From assembly GCA_025928215.1 (NCBI GenBank), contig JAICJW010000058.1, forward strand, positions 1 to 14,755: DNA of 14,755 nucleotides, read 5' to 3'. The position numbers and the translations under genes are program-made. The DNA comes from Chloroflexia bacterium. Lineage in GTDB: Bacteria; Chloroflexota; Chloroflexia; Thermomicrobiales; JALYUS01. The notes under the pieces are model-generated. The model did no database searches and was not told the DNA's origin. It saw only the letters and a list, made by a program, of their open reading frames with translations. Positions 14,695 to 14,755 of this stretch are shown piece by piece (position 1 is the stretch's first letter; each line of letters opens with the position of its first letter).

Positions 14695-14755
14695 AGCCTG
14701 TTATGAACTGTGGGTCGTCGCGGTAGACTGATGTGTATGAACACCAAGCGCAAGC
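14694..14755 (+). mobile_element. Probable left end of an insertion sequence (IS5-like), cut by window edge
   Basis: Directly after the BKACE coding sequence the DNA reads GAGCCTGTTATGAACT, which resembles the terminal inverted repeat of IS5-type elements, preceded by TA (14692-14693), a common target duplication in part of that family. A short leader then leads to a reading frame that starts MNTKRK. This assignment rests on pattern memory; the other end and the transposase body lie outside the window. Confidence 0.4.
14737..14755 (+). CDS. Start of a reading frame, possible transposase, six codons visible
   Basis: ATG at 14737 (or in-frame ATG at 14731) begins MNTKRK and runs off the right edge. 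Many IS5-family transposases open with a short basic stretch of this kind before a region for target-site and DNA binding. No clear ribosome-binding site is seen upstream, which is common for transposase genes. Too little sequence is present to name it with confidence. Confidence 0.3.

Overview
The window looks like ordinary chromosome of a GC-rich bacterium (roughly 60% G+C by eye, strong G/C preference at third codon positions). My best guess is Chloroflexota or a neighbouring group. The basis is the gene repertoire (Tat-type lipoprotein solute-binding protein with a Ser/Thr/Ala-rich linker, ALDH4-type proline-degradation dehydrogenase, BKACE enzyme, soluble GAF-GAF histidine kinase) and the number of short palindromic repeats between genes. 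This assignment is an inference; no rRNA or other taxonomic marker beyond UvrB is present.

Layout. Positions 1-5390 are all on the minus strand. They hold an amidohydrolase of the YtcJ/NfdA type cut by the left edge, the excision-repair helicase uvrB with a clear extended -10 promoter, and a cytosolic sensor histidine kinase without a partner regulator. A divergent intergenic stretch with a heptad inverted repeat then leads to a small YggT-family membrane protein on the plus strand, preceded by a good sigma-70-type promoter. Positions 6095-11156 form a plus-strand operon: oligopeptide-type solute-binding lipoprotein, two permeases (DppB- and DppC-like) and an S12-family serine hydrolase. The ATPase genes usual for such an importer are absent. 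A terminator and a twin-hairpin repeat separate this operon from a convergent tatA. Divergent from tatA are an L-glutamate gamma-semialdehyde dehydrogenase (pruA, ALDH4 type) and a beta-keto acid cleavage enzyme (BKACE, formerly DUF849), with a 108-bp imperfect palindrome between them. The last 62 bases look like the left end of an insertion sequence that begins inside the BKACE stop codon.

How the parts may work together. The importer plus a cytosolic serine hydrolase suggests uptake of peptides or similar amides followed by hydrolysis inside the cell. PruA and BKACE point to amino-acid or amino-keto-acid catabolism, and the amidohydrolase would also fit nitrogen-compound scavenging. TatA is the pore-forming part of the pathway that the twin-arginine signal of the solute-binding protein would use. 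These links are inferences from proximity.

I found no CRISPR array, phage, toxin-antitoxin or defence system, tRNA or rRNA. The most unusual content is non-coding: four distinct palindromic repeat elements, all between genes, one of which supplies the stop codon of the histidine kinase. No gene-free stretch exceeds 300 bases.
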